64,000 bases of DNA from Campylobacter ornithocola (GCF_013201605.1 NZ_CP053848.1:1488001-1552000); one strand, 5' to 3'; shown: positions 9,428-20,081, counted from the stretch's first letter. Translations and numbers: made by a program. The notes: a model not told the origin generated them from the letters alone.

Positions 9428-11227
9428 TTACACCGCCAACGCTAAACAAAATAAACACACAAAAGCCAAAATAACAATTCTTAAAACCAAAGAATAATCC
9501 TTACTTACACTAAGAATCCTAGCAAATGTTTTTAGAAAAAATGCAATATTATCTATCAAGGAATCCAAAATTTCTTTATCACTTTTTCTCAAAAATTCGC
9601 AAAATAACGCATATTTACCAATAATAAATTGATGATAAAACCTTGGTATATAGTATTCATTAAACAAAAGCCTATAAATACTTGTTTTAGAAAGTGATGG
9701 TTTAAACCAATTTTTCCAATAAGCTATAATAGCCAAAAGCACCCCAAGTACTGCGGCTACACTTGCGAGTATCATAACTAAAGAATTTTGTCCGTTAATG
9801 AAAGCTAAATTTCTACTTACAAATTCCATAAAACTATGTTCAAAAAATCCCGCTACAACAGCAAGTAAAGCCAAAGGACTCATAGCAAGCAAGGCTATTT
9901 TGCTTGCCTCATGAGGATGCTCTTCATGTCTTTTTGGAGTAAAAAATACAAGCATTAAAAGTCTAAAACTATAAAAAGCTGTCATAAAAGCTGCTATCAA
10001 AAGTGCTAAGAAAATTCCATGGTGATGACTTATAAAAGAAAAACCTAAAATCAAGTCTTTAGAGAAAAATCCAGCGAAAGGATAAATTCCTGCTAAAGCT
10101 AAAGAGCCTATAAGCATTAAAATAGCACTAAAACGCATACTTTTATAAAGTCCACCCATTTTACTAATATCAAGCTTATCATTCATCGCATGCATAACAT
10201 TACCTGCGCCTAAAAACAATAAAGATTTAAAAAATGCATGGGTTGCTAAATGAAACAAAGCTATTGCGTAAGCTCCAAGACCTGCTGCTACAAACATATA
10301 TCCAAGCTGAGAAAGCGTTGAGTAAGCAATAATTCTTTTTAAATCTTTAGCTACCATAGCCATAGAAGCAGCAAAAAGCGCCACAAAAGCACCAAGTATA
10401 GCGATAAAATATCCCACTTCTGGAACTTGTAAATAAAGCTCTCCTGCGCGGATAACCAAATACACTCCTGCAGTAACCATAGTCGCTGCATGGATCAATG
10501 CTGAAACTGGCGTAGGACCAGCCATAGCATCAGCAAGCCAAGTATGGAAAGGAAATTGTGCTGATTTTCCCATAGCACCTATAAAAAGTAAAATTGCTAT
10601 TAATATCAAAATAATATTATTATAATCTAAAGACAAAAGTGTAAAAAATTCATCATATTTTAAAGAGTTGAATTCTATATAAATTAAGAAAATTCCTAAA
10701 AGCAAAGCCAAATCTGCAATTCTATTCATAATAAATGCTTCATTAGCAGCAAAAGTGTATTTTTCATTATGATACCAAAAGCCTATTAAAAGCCAAGAAC
10801 ACAAGCCAACGCCTTCCCAACCTATAAAAAGTCCTAAAAAATTATCACTCATAACCAAAAACATCATGGAAAAAACAAAAAGTCCCAAATAGCTAAAATA
10901 ACGATTAAATCCTTCATCATGCTCCATGTAAAATATACTATACAAATGCACAAAAGTCGCTACTATACTTACTACATTCATCATGATTAAAGTAATAGAA
11001 TCTATTTTAAAACCAAAACTAACATCTACTAAAGATATCCAAGTACCAAGCTCGAAATTAAAATGCACTCCATTGCCTAATAAAATAATTGAAGCAAGAG
11101 CTGAGAAAGCTATGAATAAAGAAGCCAAATAACCTAAAATAATTTTTTTAGTGCTAAAAGCAAAAATACCCAAAATAAGCGCTGAAACCAAAGGAGAAAA
11201 TAGTGCTATTAAAGCTAAATTTTGCAT
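9428..11227 (-). CDS. nuoL: Complex I membrane subunit NuoL
   Basis: Largest antiporter-like subunit of complex I, carrying the long lateral helix at its C-terminus. Visible motifs are LFIGWEGVGLCSWLLIGFW with the channel Glu, GAMGKSAQFPFHTWLADAMAGPTPVSALIHAATMV split over two stretches (GKSAQFPFHTWLADAM, then GPTPVSALIHAATMV) and KDLKRIIAYSTLSQLGYM. 599 residues is usual. It overlaps nuoK by 13 bases. Confidence 0.97.
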   Translation of the reverse strand: MQNLALIALFSPLVSALILGIFAFSTKKIILGYLASLFIAFSALASIILLGNGVHFNFELGTWISLVDVSFGFKIDSITLIMMNVVSIVATFVHLYSIFYMEHDEGFNRYFSYLGLFVFSMMFLVMSDNFLGLFIGWEGVGLCSWLLIGFWYHNEKYTFAANEAFIMNRIADLALLLGIFLIYIEFNSLKYDEFFTLLSLDYNNIILILIAILLFIGAMGKSAQFPFHTWLADAMAGPTPVSALIHAATMVTAGVYLVIRAGELYLQVPEVGYFIAILGAFVALFAASMAMVAKDLKRIIAYSTLSQLGYMFVAAGLGAYAIALFHLATHAFFKSLLFLGAGNVMHAMNDKLDISKMGGLYKSMRFSAILMLIGSLALAGIYPFAGFFSKDLILGFSFISHHHGIFLALLIAAFMTAFYSFRLLMLVFFTPKRHEEHPHEASKIALLAMSPLALLAVVAGFFEHSFMEFVSRNLAFINGQNSLVMILASVAAVLGVLLAIIAYWKNWFKPSLSKTSIYRLLFNEYYIPRFYHQFIIGKYALFCEFLRKSDKEILDSLIDNIAFFLKTFARILSVSKDYSLVLRIVILAFVCLFCLALAV

Positions 11228-11529
11228 TTTATTTCTCCTTTTTCAGCCAAAGAACTAAGTTCTAGCGTTCCTGTTTTCCTATACCATAAAACACAAAGTG
11301 CTATTCCAACAGCTACTTCACAAGCCGCAACTCCCATAACAAAAAGAGCAAAAATTTGTCCTTCTATGTCTTTATGCGAAGCTCCTGCTGTAACCAAGGC
11401 CAAATTAGCAGCATTTAATAAAATTTCACTTGAAATAAAAAGCATAATCAAATTTTGGCGTTTTACAATCCCTATTAGACCAATGATAAACATCAAAATA
11501 GCCACAATGTAGTATTTTTCCAACATCAT
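11215..11529 (-). CDS. nuoK: Complex I membrane subunit NuoK
   Basis: Small three-helix subunit that relays the conformational or proton signal in the membrane arm. The family pattern is clear: IGLIGIVKRQNLIMLFISSEILLNA, with the conserved Glu in the second helix, and later ACEVAVGIALCVLWYR with the second Glu. 104 residues. It begins by overlapping the nuoJ stop by 4 bases (ATGA). Confidence 0.95.
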   Translation of the reverse strand: MMLEKYYIVAILMFIIGLIGIVKRQNLIMLFISSEILLNAANLALVTAGASHKDIEGQIFALFVMGVAACEVAVGIALCVLWYRKTGTLELSSLAEKGEIKCKI

Positions 11530-12032
11530 TGCTCATCCTTTTTTATATTTTTTTGAGTAAGCACTATGGCACAAATTAAAGCTATTAAAAGTAAAATTGC
11601 CATAAATTCAAAAGCAAGCATATATTTTGTAAATAAAGCAAAACCTATTTGTTGGGTAGAATCAAGACCATAAACCTCATTAGTTTCATTTAAACCAAAT
11701 TCATATCCCATAATAATACTAACTAACAAAACGGCACTAAAAATCACAGCAAAAATGAAGATTCTTTTACCTTTTAAACTTTCTTTTACTTTTATAGAGG
11801 CATCAAAAAACATCATAGCAAAACTATAAAGACCTAAAATAGCCCCACTATAAACGATAATTTGAATTGCTCCAATAAATTCAGCATTAAGTAAAAAATA
11901 AAATCCGCTTAAAAAAACCATAGCCGCAGCCAAAGAGCTAATAGCATAAAGCACGCTTGTACTTAAAACGCTAATTAAAAAAAATCCCAACACCAAAACA
12001 CTTAATAAACAAAAAACTATATTTTCAAACAT
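11526..12032 (-). CDS. nuoJ: Complex I membrane subunit NuoJ
   Basis: Five-helix subunit of the membrane arm, homologous to ND6. The conserved third helix with its pi-bulge region is seen in [25 protein letters not shown]. 168 residues. The gene overlaps nuoI by 8 bases and nuoK by 4, consistent with co-translated subunits. Confidence 0.94.
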   Translation of the reverse strand: MFENIVFCLLSVLVLGFFLISVLSTSVLYAISSLAAAMVFLSGFYFLLNAEFIGAIQIIVYSGAILGLYSFAMMFFDASIKVKESLKGKRIFIFAVIFSAVLLVSIIMGYEFGLNETNEVYGLDSTQQIGFALFTKYMLAFEFMAILLLIALICAIVLTQKNIKKDEQ

Positions 12033-12657
12033 TTTCTTCCTTTAGAGTATCTTGCTGTCTTTGTAAATCTATCTCGTAATAATTTGGAGTTTTCTTCACC
12101 AAAGTATCAGCATCTTTTCTAAGGCTACCACTTCCCTCAAAAATAACTTGATTTTTTAACTCATCAATAGGGGTTAAAAAGTCTTGCTTTTGGCCAAAAT
12201 AAGATCTTTGTTCTGCCGCGTTTTCATACTCTTTACCATGCACAATGGCAAGTTCAGGACAAACATCGGCACAAAATCCACAATAAATACATCGCCCTAA
12301 ATTGATACTATAATTTTCAACCTTTTTACGCCCATCTTCGCTTAAGCTTGTTTCCATTCTAATACAATTACTAATACAAATTTTTTCACACAAACCACAA
12401 CCAATGCAACATTCATTTTCACTTTCAATAAAACGCATTAGGCGATGTACTGCACGGTAGCGATTATCTAATGAAACCTTTTCTAGCGGATATTTAATCG
12501 TTGCACTATTATTTTTTTTAAACATTTCTCTTAATACTACAAACAAACCTACAAAAAGTTCTGTATTTAAAGAACGCTTGATTACTTGTATAAATTTTTC
12601 ATAAGTATTTTGAGGATTTTTACGCTCAAAATCTACTTTAAAATAACCTTTTTTCAT
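12025..12657 (-). CDS. nuoI: Complex I 2x[4Fe-4S] subunit NuoI
   Basis: Ferredoxin-like subunit passing electrons from NuoG towards NuoB. Two complete tetracysteine motifs are present: C84-x2-C87-x2-C90-x3-C94 and C123-x2-C126-x2-C129-x3-C133. The N-terminal ~60 residues and the C-terminal tail are longer than in E. coli NuoI, a total of 210 residues. It lies between nuoH (9 bases upstream) and nuoJ. Confidence 0.96.
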   Translation of the reverse strand: MKKGYFKVDFERKNPQNTYEKFIQVIKRSLNTELFVGLFVVLREMFKKNNSATIKYPLEKVSLDNRYRAVHRLMRFIESENECCIGCGLCEKICISNCIRMETSLSEDGRKKVENYSINLGRCIYCGFCADVCPELAIVHGKEYENAAEQRSYFGQKQDFLTPIDELKNQVIFEGSGSLRKDADTLVKKTPNYYEIDLQRQQDTLKEENV

Positions 12658-12666
12658 TGTTTTTTC

Positions 12667-13665
12667 CTATATTACAAGCACTAAAGCACTAATTAATAAA
12701 TTTAAAACCGCTAAAGGTATTAAAATCAAATAACACATTCTCATTACTTGATCAGGACGCAGTTGTGGAAAAGCACCTCTAGCCCAAAAATACCAAAAGA
12801 ATACAAAAGAAACTTTCAAAAGCATCATAATAGCCCCTGGTATAATCCAAAAATCATTAAATCCACCCAAAAATAAAAGCGATATCATAATCGCTCCAGT
12901 GATCATAGCTGTGTATTCGCCGATAAAAAACATACCCCATCTAAGCCCACTATATTCAGTACCATAACCTGAAACAAGTTCAGTTTCGTTTTCACTTAAA
13001 CAAAGCGGGGTTCTGTTAGTTTCTATAAAAATAGCTATTACAAATAAAATAAAAGCTAAAGGTTGTTTAAAAATAAGCCAAGAAAGTATACCATCGCTTT
13101 GATAATTATTAATATCTACCAAAGATAAAGAACCAACAAGCATTACAACACATACCAAAGAAAGTCCCGCAACACTCTCATAGGAGATGATAGAAACAAG
13201 TCCTCTTGCACCACCTAGCAATGACCATTTATTATTACTAGCCAAACCACCTAAAAAAATTGCATAAAAACTAACTCCACCCATACCTATTACAAAAAGT
13301 AAGGCCACATTAATATCAGCGATAATAGGGCGAATCACTCTACCAAATAAAGTAAATTCAGGAAAAATAGGTATAGCTGCAATTGCTACAAAAGCACAAA
13401 TTGCCGCGATTAATGGAGCAATTAGAAATACCACTTTTTGAGCATAAGTTGGCACTATATCTTCTTTAGTAAAAAGCTTAATCATATCAGCAACCACTTG
13501 AAGCAAGCCAAAAGGACCTACCATATCAGGCCCCAAACGACGATGAAATAAAGCTAAAGCCTTTCTTTCAAGATAAGTTGCTAAACCTGCTAAAGTAGCA
13601 AAAATAGCTATAACAAGCACACATTTAATAATCGTTTCTATAATAAAAAAAGTAATATCACTCAT
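12667..13665 (-). CDS. nuoH: Complex I membrane subunit NuoH
   Basis: Quinone-site membrane subunit (ND1) that joins the peripheral and membrane arms. The start is the ATG at 13665 giving MSDITFFIIETI; an in-frame extension upstream would lie entirely inside the end of nuoG and is not credible. The 332 residues show ALFHRRLGPDMVGPFGLLQ, the FIETNRTPLCLSENETELVSG segment split by acidic quinone-loop residues, and SGYGTEYSG. The ATG overlaps the nuoG stop by 8 bases (ATGAGTGA). Confidence 0.95.
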   Translation of the reverse strand: MSDITFFIIETIIKCVLVIAIFATLAGLATYLERKALALFHRRLGPDMVGPFGLLQVVADMIKLFTKEDIVPTYAQKVVFLIAPLIAAICAFVAIAAIPIFPEFTLFGRVIRPIIADINVALLFVIGMGGVSFYAIFLGGLASNNKWSLLGGARGLVSIISYESVAGLSLVCVVMLVGSLSLVDINNYQSDGILSWLIFKQPLAFILFVIAIFIETNRTPLCLSENETELVSGYGTEYSGLRWGMFFIGEYTAMITGAIMISLLFLGGFNDFWIIPGAIMMLLKVSFVFFWYFWARGAFPQLRPDQVMRMCYLILIPLAVLNLLISALVLVI

Positions 13666-16114
13666 TTTTAGCTCCTGCTTTTTCAAGCCAAACTTTTGCA
13701 TATCGAGTATTATTAAATAAAGATTTATAATCAATCTTACTATCATAATCCCCCAAATATGCACCATTTTCTAAAGATTCATCACATTTTACACTTATAG
13801 CAATTTGAGTTATTTCATTTTTTAAAATAACACTATCATCTTGATTTAAGTCAAATTTTTGCATTATATCAACTGATAAAAATAAAGCTCCAATCTCATT
13901 AAAAGATCTATTACTAAGCTTTGAAAATTGATGAATGCTATTTGCATGATATAGAGTTAAATTTCCTTCATTTTGCACTTTGACTTCTTGATCACTTAAT
14001 GTTTTTTCAAACTCAAAATGAGAAAAATCAAGCTCATAACCTCTATGATTTACCCCACCATTATCATAATGATTTTCTAACTCATCAAAATCAATTGTTC
14101 TAAAACCTTTATTTTGTGGTAAAAATTTAGTATAGTTGATCGTAAATTCTTCATTAAAACCCAAGGCATTTGCTAAATCATTTAAAAAATAACCTTTAAA
14201 ATCTAAAGCAGCATTTGTAGGAACTAATCTTTTATCATAATTTACAAAGCTACCTTCTTGTTGATTTAAACTAGAACTTGCAAGATCATAGTGCTCATCA
14301 TAAGAAAAGCTAAAATCACCTTTTTCATTGTAACCTAGTGTTTTTCCCACTTGAAAATCTTGACTTAAATCACAAATTAAACTTACGCCTAAGGTATTCG
14401 TACAAGTTGGATTTAAAAAAACTTTAAATTCGGTATATTTTTGCACCAAAGCACAAAGTTTTGCTAACTTAGCACTTTGCTCATCATAGTAAAAATCACT
14501 TCCTATAATAAGTGTAAATTTTTGCTTTTTAGCTAATAAAGTTTCTAAAATATCCTCATTTATACCAAGATTTTTCGCATAATTTGATCTTTGCACTTCT
14601 ATACTTTTTTTAATTTTTTTAGGCACAAGTTTTTTAATTTCTTCTATAATAGTTTCGTCATTTTCATTTCGTTTTTCTATCTTTTCAATAACTTCTTCAT
14701 TGATAGTTTCTTCGATTTCTCTAGTGCCTTGGTAATACGCATTTTCTAATGTATTTTTTAAATCTTGTGGAAGCTCTTTAGCAAATTTTTGCAAGATAAA
14801 TAATAAAATATTTTCATTATCTTTAATACCATGATTAATCTGCAAGAAATTTTTAGAATATTTATCCACACCTTTATCTTTTATAGGGTGAAAATAAAGC
14901 CCTGCACCTTTATTCATCACTAAAGCATTATTAACTTTATATCCTAGTGTTGGTGCATCATAGCGTAAAAACGAACCTGCGATGATTAAAAAATCACTTT
15001 GGGTAATATCATCTGTATTTGCATTATACATTGCATTTGCATTTTGATAAAAACAAGCTAGGAAATCTTGGAATTTTTTAGCTTCATAGTTTATAAGATT
15101 AAGATTAAATTTTTTACTTAAATTTTGCAAAATTAAAGCTTCTTCATTAGTAATAAAACTACTAAATAAAATATTTTTTATTTCGTTATTTTTTATCATA
15201 TTTACTAGTTTTTCAAAGGCTTTTTCATCTTTACCTTGAACTTCATTTTGGGTGTTAAAACCATATCTTGCAGCTTTATTTAGCGTAGTAAAAGTAAAGT
15301 CATTACTTACTCTATAAATTTTTTCTTTTTGATTATTAATACTAGTTTGTTTAATATCATAATACATCAACTCACAATCACTTGAATGTGGATTACTAGC
15401 TGGAATTTTCTTTAGCTCCCAAGCATTAGATGTGTATTGAAAAGCTGAACCCACCAAAGCTCCCGTTGGGCATACACTTGTACATTCTCCACAAAAAGAA
15501 CAATCAAGCGTGTCGCCACCACTTGGCGCAATCAAACTCTTTTGAAATTTAGTCCAAATCGCTAGTGCGTCTTTACTCATACTCTCTTTAAAGCTTGCAT
15601 CGGGTACATCTGCTCCTCTTGGAGTAGTTTTTAAAGCACTTTCTCCTATTTTATCTTTACAAACTGTGATACATCTTTCACACACTATACATAAAGCCGG
15701 ATCATAATTAATTTCGCCCCATTTTTTATGCTCTTTATGAGTATCTTTAATCCAGTAATTTTGCACTTTTACTCTTGCTTTATGTGTAAAGTTTTGAAGC
15801 TCACATTCGCCAGATTTATCACAAACTCCACATTGTAAAGGATGGTTAATGCAATATGCTTGCATGATAGCATTACGCTCATCCCATAAATTTGGCAAAT
15901 CACTTTCTACCACCATGCCTTCTTTTACTTTAGTATTACAAGAATAAACTTTTTTACCATCAGCTTCCACCATACACATACGACATGCAAGCGTTGGAGA
16001 ACAACCATTTAAATAACAAATTGCAGGAATGAAAATATCATTTTTTCTTGCGACATTTAAGATATACTCACCCTCATTTGCCTCACATTCTATGCCATTA
16101 ATGATAATTTTCAT
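13658..16114 (-). CDS. nuoG: Complex I iron-sulfur subunit NuoG
   Basis: Large peripheral subunit carrying most Fe-S clusters. Read from the N-terminus: [2Fe-2S] ligands C33, C44, C47 and C59; the N3-type H91-C95-C98-C104 motif; [4Fe-4S] motifs C142/C145/C148/C152 and C205/C208/C211/C215. The molybdopterin-like C-terminal half is divergent, with a charged insertion around residues 470-520 (TREIEETINEEVIEKIEK). 818 residues. With no NuoE or NuoF encoded, this subunit is the probable electron entry point. It overlaps the upstream small gene by 4 bases. Confidence 0.94.
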   Translation of the reverse strand: MKIIINGIECEANEGEYILNVARKNDIFIPAICYLNGCSPTLACRMCMVEADGKKVYSCNTKVKEGMVVESDLPNLWDERNAIMQAYCINHPLQCGVCDKSGECELQNFTHKARVKVQNYWIKDTHKEHKKWGEINYDPALCIVCERCITVCKDKIGESALKTTPRGADVPDASFKESMSKDALAIWTKFQKSLIAPSGGDTLDCSFCGECTSVCPTGALVGSAFQYTSNAWELKKIPASNPHSSDCELMYYDIKQTSINNQKEKIYRVSNDFTFTTLNKAARYGFNTQNEVQGKDEKAFEKLVNMIKNNEIKNILFSSFITNEEALILQNLSKKFNLNLINYEAKKFQDFLACFYQNANAMYNANTDDITQSDFLIIAGSFLRYDAPTLGYKVNNALVMNKGAGLYFHPIKDKGVDKYSKNFLQINHGIKDNENILLFILQKFAKELPQDLKNTLENAYYQGTREIEETINEEVIEKIEKRNENDETIIEEIKKLVPKKIKKSIEVQRSNYAKNLGINEDILETLLAKKQKFTLIIGSDFYYDEQSAKLAKLCALVQKYTEFKVFLNPTCTNTLGVSLICDLSQDFQVGKTLGYNEKGDFSFSYDEHYDLASSSLNQQEGSFVNYDKRLVPTNAALDFKGYFLNDLANALGFNEEFTINYTKFLPQNKGFRTIDFDELENHYDNGGVNHRGYELDFSHFEFEKTLSDQEVKVQNEGNLTLYHANSIHQFSKLSNRSFNEIGALFLSVDIMQKFDLNQDDSVILKNEITQIAISVKCDESLENGAYLGDYDSKIDYKSLFNNTRYAKVWLEKAGAKNE

Positions 16115-16827
16115 TTTATAACCTTAACTTGAGCTTTTGAAAAGGCAAAATCAGTGCCTTCATAATCAAACAAAGCCACCGTTCCTTTTAGTTCATGATC
16201 AATTTTTATCATAGTTGTAAATTCTTGATTATTTATTTTTAAAGTGATTTTATCCCCTTCTTTAACCTTAGCAATCAAAGCAAAAGATGAAGAACAATGC
16301 AAATTTTTATCCCCTAAAGGTGCTTGCATGATGATAGTTCCATCAAAATTATCAAGCTCTAAAAGCTCACCAAAAGAATTTTGTATTTGTAAATTTTCTT
16401 CATTTTCATTAGAACAAATCAGCAAAAGATCAAATTTATGGCAAAGCCTTTCTAAAAAATACTTAATATTTTCAAAATCTTTATGTTGGTATAAATTTTC
16501 ATCAAAAATAATACATTTTGCTTCTTTTAAAAACTCCAAAATCTCTAAAGCTTCTTCTTCTCCAAAGCAAGATTCAGCGCTTAAATAACCCTCATCAAGC
16601 TCATTAAATTCACTCTCTAAACTCATCTTACAAAGCAAAGCAAGCACAAAAGATACACTTGCAATCTCACATTTATAAAAGCTTGCTTTTAAATTTTTAT
16701 CTTCTAAACAAGAAATATTATAATTTTTACTTTTATTAAGCTTAGCACAAAGTGAAAGATTTTTTAAAGAAAGCAAATCCACAAAACACAAAGCATTTAA
16801 ACCTTCTTGATATTTTGCTAATTTCAT
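16111..16827 (-). CDS. Complex I-associated protein in the NuoF position
   Basis: A 238-residue protein where nuoF belongs. It has none of the NuoF features: no FMN or NADH glycine-rich motif and no cluster cysteine pattern. It reads as a soluble alpha/beta protein (KIRFD-like strands, GTIIMQAPLGDKNLHCSSSFALIAK, VKEGDKITLKINNQEF) and resembles a fragment of the NuoG C-terminal domain in tone only. In C. jejuni the gene in this place (Cj1574c, from memory) is thought to help complex I take electrons from flavodoxin instead of NADH. It overlaps both neighbours by 4 bases. Confidence 0.85.
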   Translation of the reverse strand: MKLAKYQEGLNALCFVDLLSLKNLSLCAKLNKSKNYNISCLEDKNLKASFYKCEIASVSFVLALLCKMSLESEFNELDEGYLSAESCFGEEEALEILEFLKEAKCIIFDENLYQHKDFENIKYFLERLCHKFDLLLICSNENEENLQIQNSFGELLELDNFDGTIIMQAPLGDKNLHCSSSFALIAKVKEGDKITLKINNQEFTTMIKIDHELKGTVALFDYEGTDFAFSKAQVKVIK

Positions 16828-17051
16828 TGTCCTACCTTTTTAAAAACTATGGTCCAATCTACTTGATTAAATTTTAAAGAATTTAAAAGTTCACAATTTT
16901 GCTCTTTTATGAAAGCAAAACTTTTTTCTACATTAGAAAAATCTCCTATTTCAAACAAAACCACTAAAACTTCATCCATATAGGCATTTTGAATGATTTG
17001 CTCTAAGTCTTTAAATAAATCTTTACTTTTTCTTAAATCCACACGTCTCAT
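16824..17051 (-). CDS. Complex I-associated small protein in the NuoE position
   Basis: A 75-residue protein in the slot of nuoE. It lacks the four cysteines of the NuoE [2Fe-2S] site (its only Cys is in NCELLNSL), so it is not a thioredoxin-like NuoE. It is basic at the start ([16 protein letters not shown]) and hydrophobic in the middle ([13 protein letters not shown]). It matches in place and size the C. jejuni gene Cj1575c, as I recall. It overlaps nuoD and the next gene by 4 bases each, implying stoichiometric production with the complex. Confidence 0.85.
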   Translation of the reverse strand: MRRVDLRKSKDLFKDLEQIIQNAYMDEVLVVLFEIGDFSNVEKSFAFIKEQNCELLNSLKFNQVDWTIVFKKVGQ

Positions 17052-18274
17052 CGGTCTATCTCACCTAAAACTATATTAATACTTCCTAAAATCGCCACCG
17101 CATCGGCTAAATATGACCCAACAAGCATTTCTTCTAAAAACGCACAATGAAAAAAACTTGGGGTTCTAGCTCTTAACCTATATGGTCTACCACTACCATC
17201 TGAATGAATGAAAAATCCAAGTTCGCCTTTCGGGCTTTCAGTTGGCACATACACCTCTCCTTTTGGTGGTTTTAAGCCTTGAGTTACCAAGACAAAATGT
17301 TGCATAAGCGAATAATTCTGTGTCATGATTTGTTCTTTTGAAGCACTTACATACTCAGGGTGATTGCATAAAATCTCAGGCGGGGTATCTTGATAAAGCT
17401 TAGTACATTGAACTAAAATTTTCAAACTTTCTCTAAATTCTTGCATATAAACTTTATATCTTGCATAAGAATCACCCATTTTAGCTACAGGCACTCCAAA
17501 ATCTACCTCATCATAAAGCAAATACGGCTCTTCTTTTCTAATATCATAAGCAATACCACTTCCTCTTAGCATAACCCCGCTACAACCCCAACTTAGTGCC
17601 TGTTCTTTGCTTACAACTCCTACATTTTCAGTTCTTGCACGCCAAATTCTATTATCATCAAGCAAGGCTTCATAATCTTTTATGTCATTTGGAAATTTAT
17701 TACAAAATGCTAAAAGTTCATCTAAAAAGCCTTCAGGCAAATCAAGCATCACCCCACCTATTCTCATAGATGAATGTGTTAATCTTGCCCCACAATATTT
17801 TTCTATTAGATCAAGTACATACTCACGCTCTCTAAAGCAATATAAAAATACCGTCATCGCACCAATATCAAGCGCATGTGTAGCAAGCCATAATAAATGC
17901 GAAGCGATGCGGTTTAATTCAAGCAAAATCATCCTTATCACACTTGCTCTGCGTGGAATTTCTAAACCGCAAAGTTTTTCCACAGCAGTTACATAGGCAT
18001 AGTTATTTGCACTAGCTGCGATATAATCCATTCTATCAGTAGTTGGAATAAACTCTTGATAGATCATATTTTCAGCCATTTTTTCCATACCACGATGCAT
18101 ATAGCCTATACAAGGAGTAGCTTTAGTGATTTCTTCTCCATCAAGCTCTAAAATAAGGCGTAAATTTCCGTGAGCACTTGGATGTTGGGGGCCTAGATTT
18201 ACTATCATAGTACCATCTTCACGCTCAAAGCTTATGTTTTCATAATAAGGTTTTAATTTAGTAGAAATTTGCAT
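17048..18274 (-). CDS. nuoD: Complex I 49-kDa-type subunit NuoD
   Basis: Forms the quinone pocket with NuoB. Family signatures: [20 protein letters not shown] near residues 28-47, [28 protein letters not shown], and near the end [21 protein letters not shown]. 408 residues, a stand-alone NuoD and not the NuoCD fusion seen in enterobacteria. One base separates it from nuoC. Confidence 0.97.
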   Translation of the reverse strand: MQISTKLKPYYENISFEREDGTMIVNLGPQHPSAHGNLRLILELDGEEITKATPCIGYMHRGMEKMAENMIYQEFIPTTDRMDYIAASANNYAYVTAVEKLCGLEIPRRASVIRMILLELNRIASHLLWLATHALDIGAMTVFLYCFREREYVLDLIEKYCGARLTHSSMRIGGVMLDLPEGFLDELLAFCNKFPNDIKDYEALLDDNRIWRARTENVGVVSKEQALSWGCSGVMLRGSGIAYDIRKEEPYLLYDEVDFGVPVAKMGDSYARYKVYMQEFRESLKILVQCTKLYQDTPPEILCNHPEYVSASKEQIMTQNYSLMQHFVLVTQGLKPPKGEVYVPTESPKGELGFFIHSDGSGRPYRLRARTPSFFHCAFLEEMLVGSYLADAVAILGSINIVLGEIDR

Positions 18275-18275
18275 T

Positions 18276-19067
18276 TTATCTTCTCTTGTCTAAAATTTTT
18301 ACTTGCGTTCTTTTAACTTTTTTTACAAAAGGCACACCACTTTCTTCTTGATATTCTTGCAAGTACTTATTCTCTCTTGGAGCTTCGCCCTTACCAACCT
18401 CATGATAAATTCTACTAAAGTTTAGTGTATCTTTTTCATCCACAAAACCTGGATCTCTATTTTCTTCACCTACTACTTCGCGGTATTCTTTACCAAAAAT
18501 TTTATCTATCTCATACCATTTGGCAAATTCATCACCGTGCAAAGGATAGCTTTTTAAAAAAGGATGTCCATACCAATCATCAGGCATTAAAAGTCTTTTT
18601 AAATTTGGATGATTGATGATAAAAATTCCAAACATATCATATATTTCTCTCTCACACCAATTAGCACCCTTAAAAACACTCATAACACTTTGAAGTCTTT
18701 CTTTTAAACCGACAAAAGTCTTTACCCTCACTCTTAAATTTTTCTCCATATTTAAAAGTTGATAATACACTTCAAAACCTTGTTTTTGTGCGACAAAATC
18801 AATTGCACTTGCATCATTAAAAGCTTCATAACCTAAACTTTTAAGTTTACTAAGAATAGCGATATTATCATCTTTATTTATTTCAATCACCCAAAAATCA
18901 AGCTCTATAAAGGAGTTTTTTAACTCAAATTTTTGGCTCAAAATTTGATGATCGTTTTCAAAAGCACTACCCTCTGTACTTAGTTTTTTAGTTACAGGTG
19001 CATGGTAAAATCTATCTTCATAATAATTTTTTAACTGGGCATTTTTTTTATCGCTGTATTTTCTCAT
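18276..19067 (-). CDS. nuoC: Complex I 30-kDa-type subunit NuoC
   Basis: Peripheral structural subunit. The family signature is seen in [26 protein letters not shown] followed by [17 protein letters not shown], read here in shorter pieces. 263 residues, longer than many NuoC because of a charged ~45-residue N-terminal lead ([20 protein letters not shown]). It overlaps nuoB by one base. Confidence 0.96.
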   Translation of the reverse strand: MRKYSDKKNAQLKNYYEDRFYHAPVTKKLSTEGSAFENDHQILSQKFELKNSFIELDFWVIEINKDDNIAILSKLKSLGYEAFNDASAIDFVAQKQGFEVYYQLLNMEKNLRVRVKTFVGLKERLQSVMSVFKGANWCEREIYDMFGIFIINHPNLKRLLMPDDWYGHPFLKSYPLHGDEFAKWYEIDKIFGKEYREVVGEENRDPGFVDEKDTLNFSRIYHEVGKGEAPRENKYLQEYQEESGVPFVKKVKRTQVKILDKRR

Positions 19068-19564
19068 TATATAAGCCTTTTTGGAGCTATTTTTCTGCTT
19101 GCTTTTTCTTTGCGAATTCTTTTTTGTAAAATCATCAAAGCAAATTGAAAAGTTTCAGGACGTGGGGCACAACCTGGTACATAAATATCCACAGGTATAA
19201 TTCTATCAACCCCTTGAACTGTAGAATAAGTATTAAACATACCACCGGTATTTGCACAAGAACCCATAGAAATAACCCATTTAGGATCGGGTATTTGATC
19301 ATAAAGTCTTCTTGTAAATTCAGCGTGTTTTTTGCTTAAAGTACCTGCTATGATCATTACTTCAGATTGTCTTGGACTTGCTCTAAAAATCGTCCCGAAT
19401 CTATCAAAATCATATCTTGCACCACCCGCTGCCATCATTTCAATAGCACAACAAGCAAGTCCGTAAGATAGCGCCCATAAAGAATTACTTCTACCCCATT
19501 GCACTAACTTATCAACCGTGGTTAAAACAACTGGTGCATTACTCATTTTTTGATACTCTGCCAT
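19067..19564 (-). CDS. nuoB: Complex I subunit NuoB, cluster N2
   Basis: Carries the terminal [4Fe-4S] cluster N2 that reduces the quinone. The ligands are visible: tandem C38-C39 in [16 protein letters not shown]103 in [11 protein letters not shown] and C132 in VPGCAPRPE. 165 residues is standard. The gene starts inside the end of nuoA (22-base overlap). Confidence 0.97.
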   Translation of the reverse strand: MAEYQKMSNAPVVLTTVDKLVQWGRSNSLWALSYGLACCAIEMMAAGGARYDFDRFGTIFRASPRQSEVMIIAGTLSKKHAEFTRRLYDQIPDPKWVISMGSCANTGGMFNTYSTVQGVDRIIPVDIYVPGCAPRPETFQFALMILQKRIRKEKASRKIAPKRLI

Positions 19565-19962
19565 GCGAATGCTCCTTTTTTATAAGCGTATAAAAAGCCT
19601 ATTGCAAGCAATAAAATAAAAACAAACACTTCTACCAAAGCAAATAAAGACAAGCCGTATTTTGAAAGCTCTGCGGTTAAATCTTTAAAAATCACCGCCC
19701 AAGGAAATAAAAACACTACTTCAATATCAAGCAAAATGAAAATCAAAGCAAAAACAAAAAATTGAGAATTGATTTTATTTGCCTGCTTAGAAGCCATAGG
19801 TCCACACTCATAAATTCCGAGTCCAAGTTTTTTTCTATTATGAGAGGCGAGTTTGGAACCTATTTTAGAAGAAATATACACCAAAGTAAAAAATATAACA
19901 CTTGCGATAACAAGCATTGCAAAGATGCCAAAATATTGATGCTCTATAGTTGCGTGCGTCAT
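19543..19962 (-). CDS. nuoA: Complex I membrane subunit NuoA
   Basis: Three-helix subunit of the membrane arm and first gene of the operon. I choose the ATG at 19962 ([12 protein letters not shown]) because AAAAGG lies at 19969-19974, six bases before it; an upstream TTG at 19980 has no better site. Family signature: [25 protein letters not shown] read around residues 50-70, and [15 protein letters not shown]. 139 residues. Confidence 0.94.
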   Translation of the reverse strand: MTHATIEHQYFGIFAMLVIASVIFFTLVYISSKIGSKLASHNRKKLGLGIYECGPMASKQANKINSQFFVFALIFILLDIEVVFLFPWAVIFKDLTAELSKYGLSLFALVEVFVFILLLAIGFLYAYKKGAFAWQSIKK

Positions 19963-19974
19963 AATAAACCTTTT

Positions 19975-20081
19975 ATTCAAGCATAATTAGAATTTATTTT
20001 ACTTTAACTTAGCTATATAAAAACTTATTATCAAAAAAATAAATTTTAAGGCATTTCAAAATGAAACAATTTTTATCTTTA
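19975..20081 (-). promoter_or_regulatory. Gap before nuoA, presumed nuo operon promoter
   Basis: About 107 bases between nikV and nuoA on the same strand, almost entirely A and T. On the minus strand a TAAAAT box (19996-20001) lies 34 bases before the chosen ATG and could be a -10; no -35 is convincing. No clear terminator hairpin for the nickel operon, whose genes end elsewhere, is needed here because nikV ends downstream of this gap only in the reading direction away from nuoA. Confidence 0.3.

Noticed and set aside
13666-13767. 34-codon N-terminal extension of NuoH
   Set aside because: It lies wholly inside the end of nuoG, and the ATG at 13665 gives the normal NuoH N-terminus.
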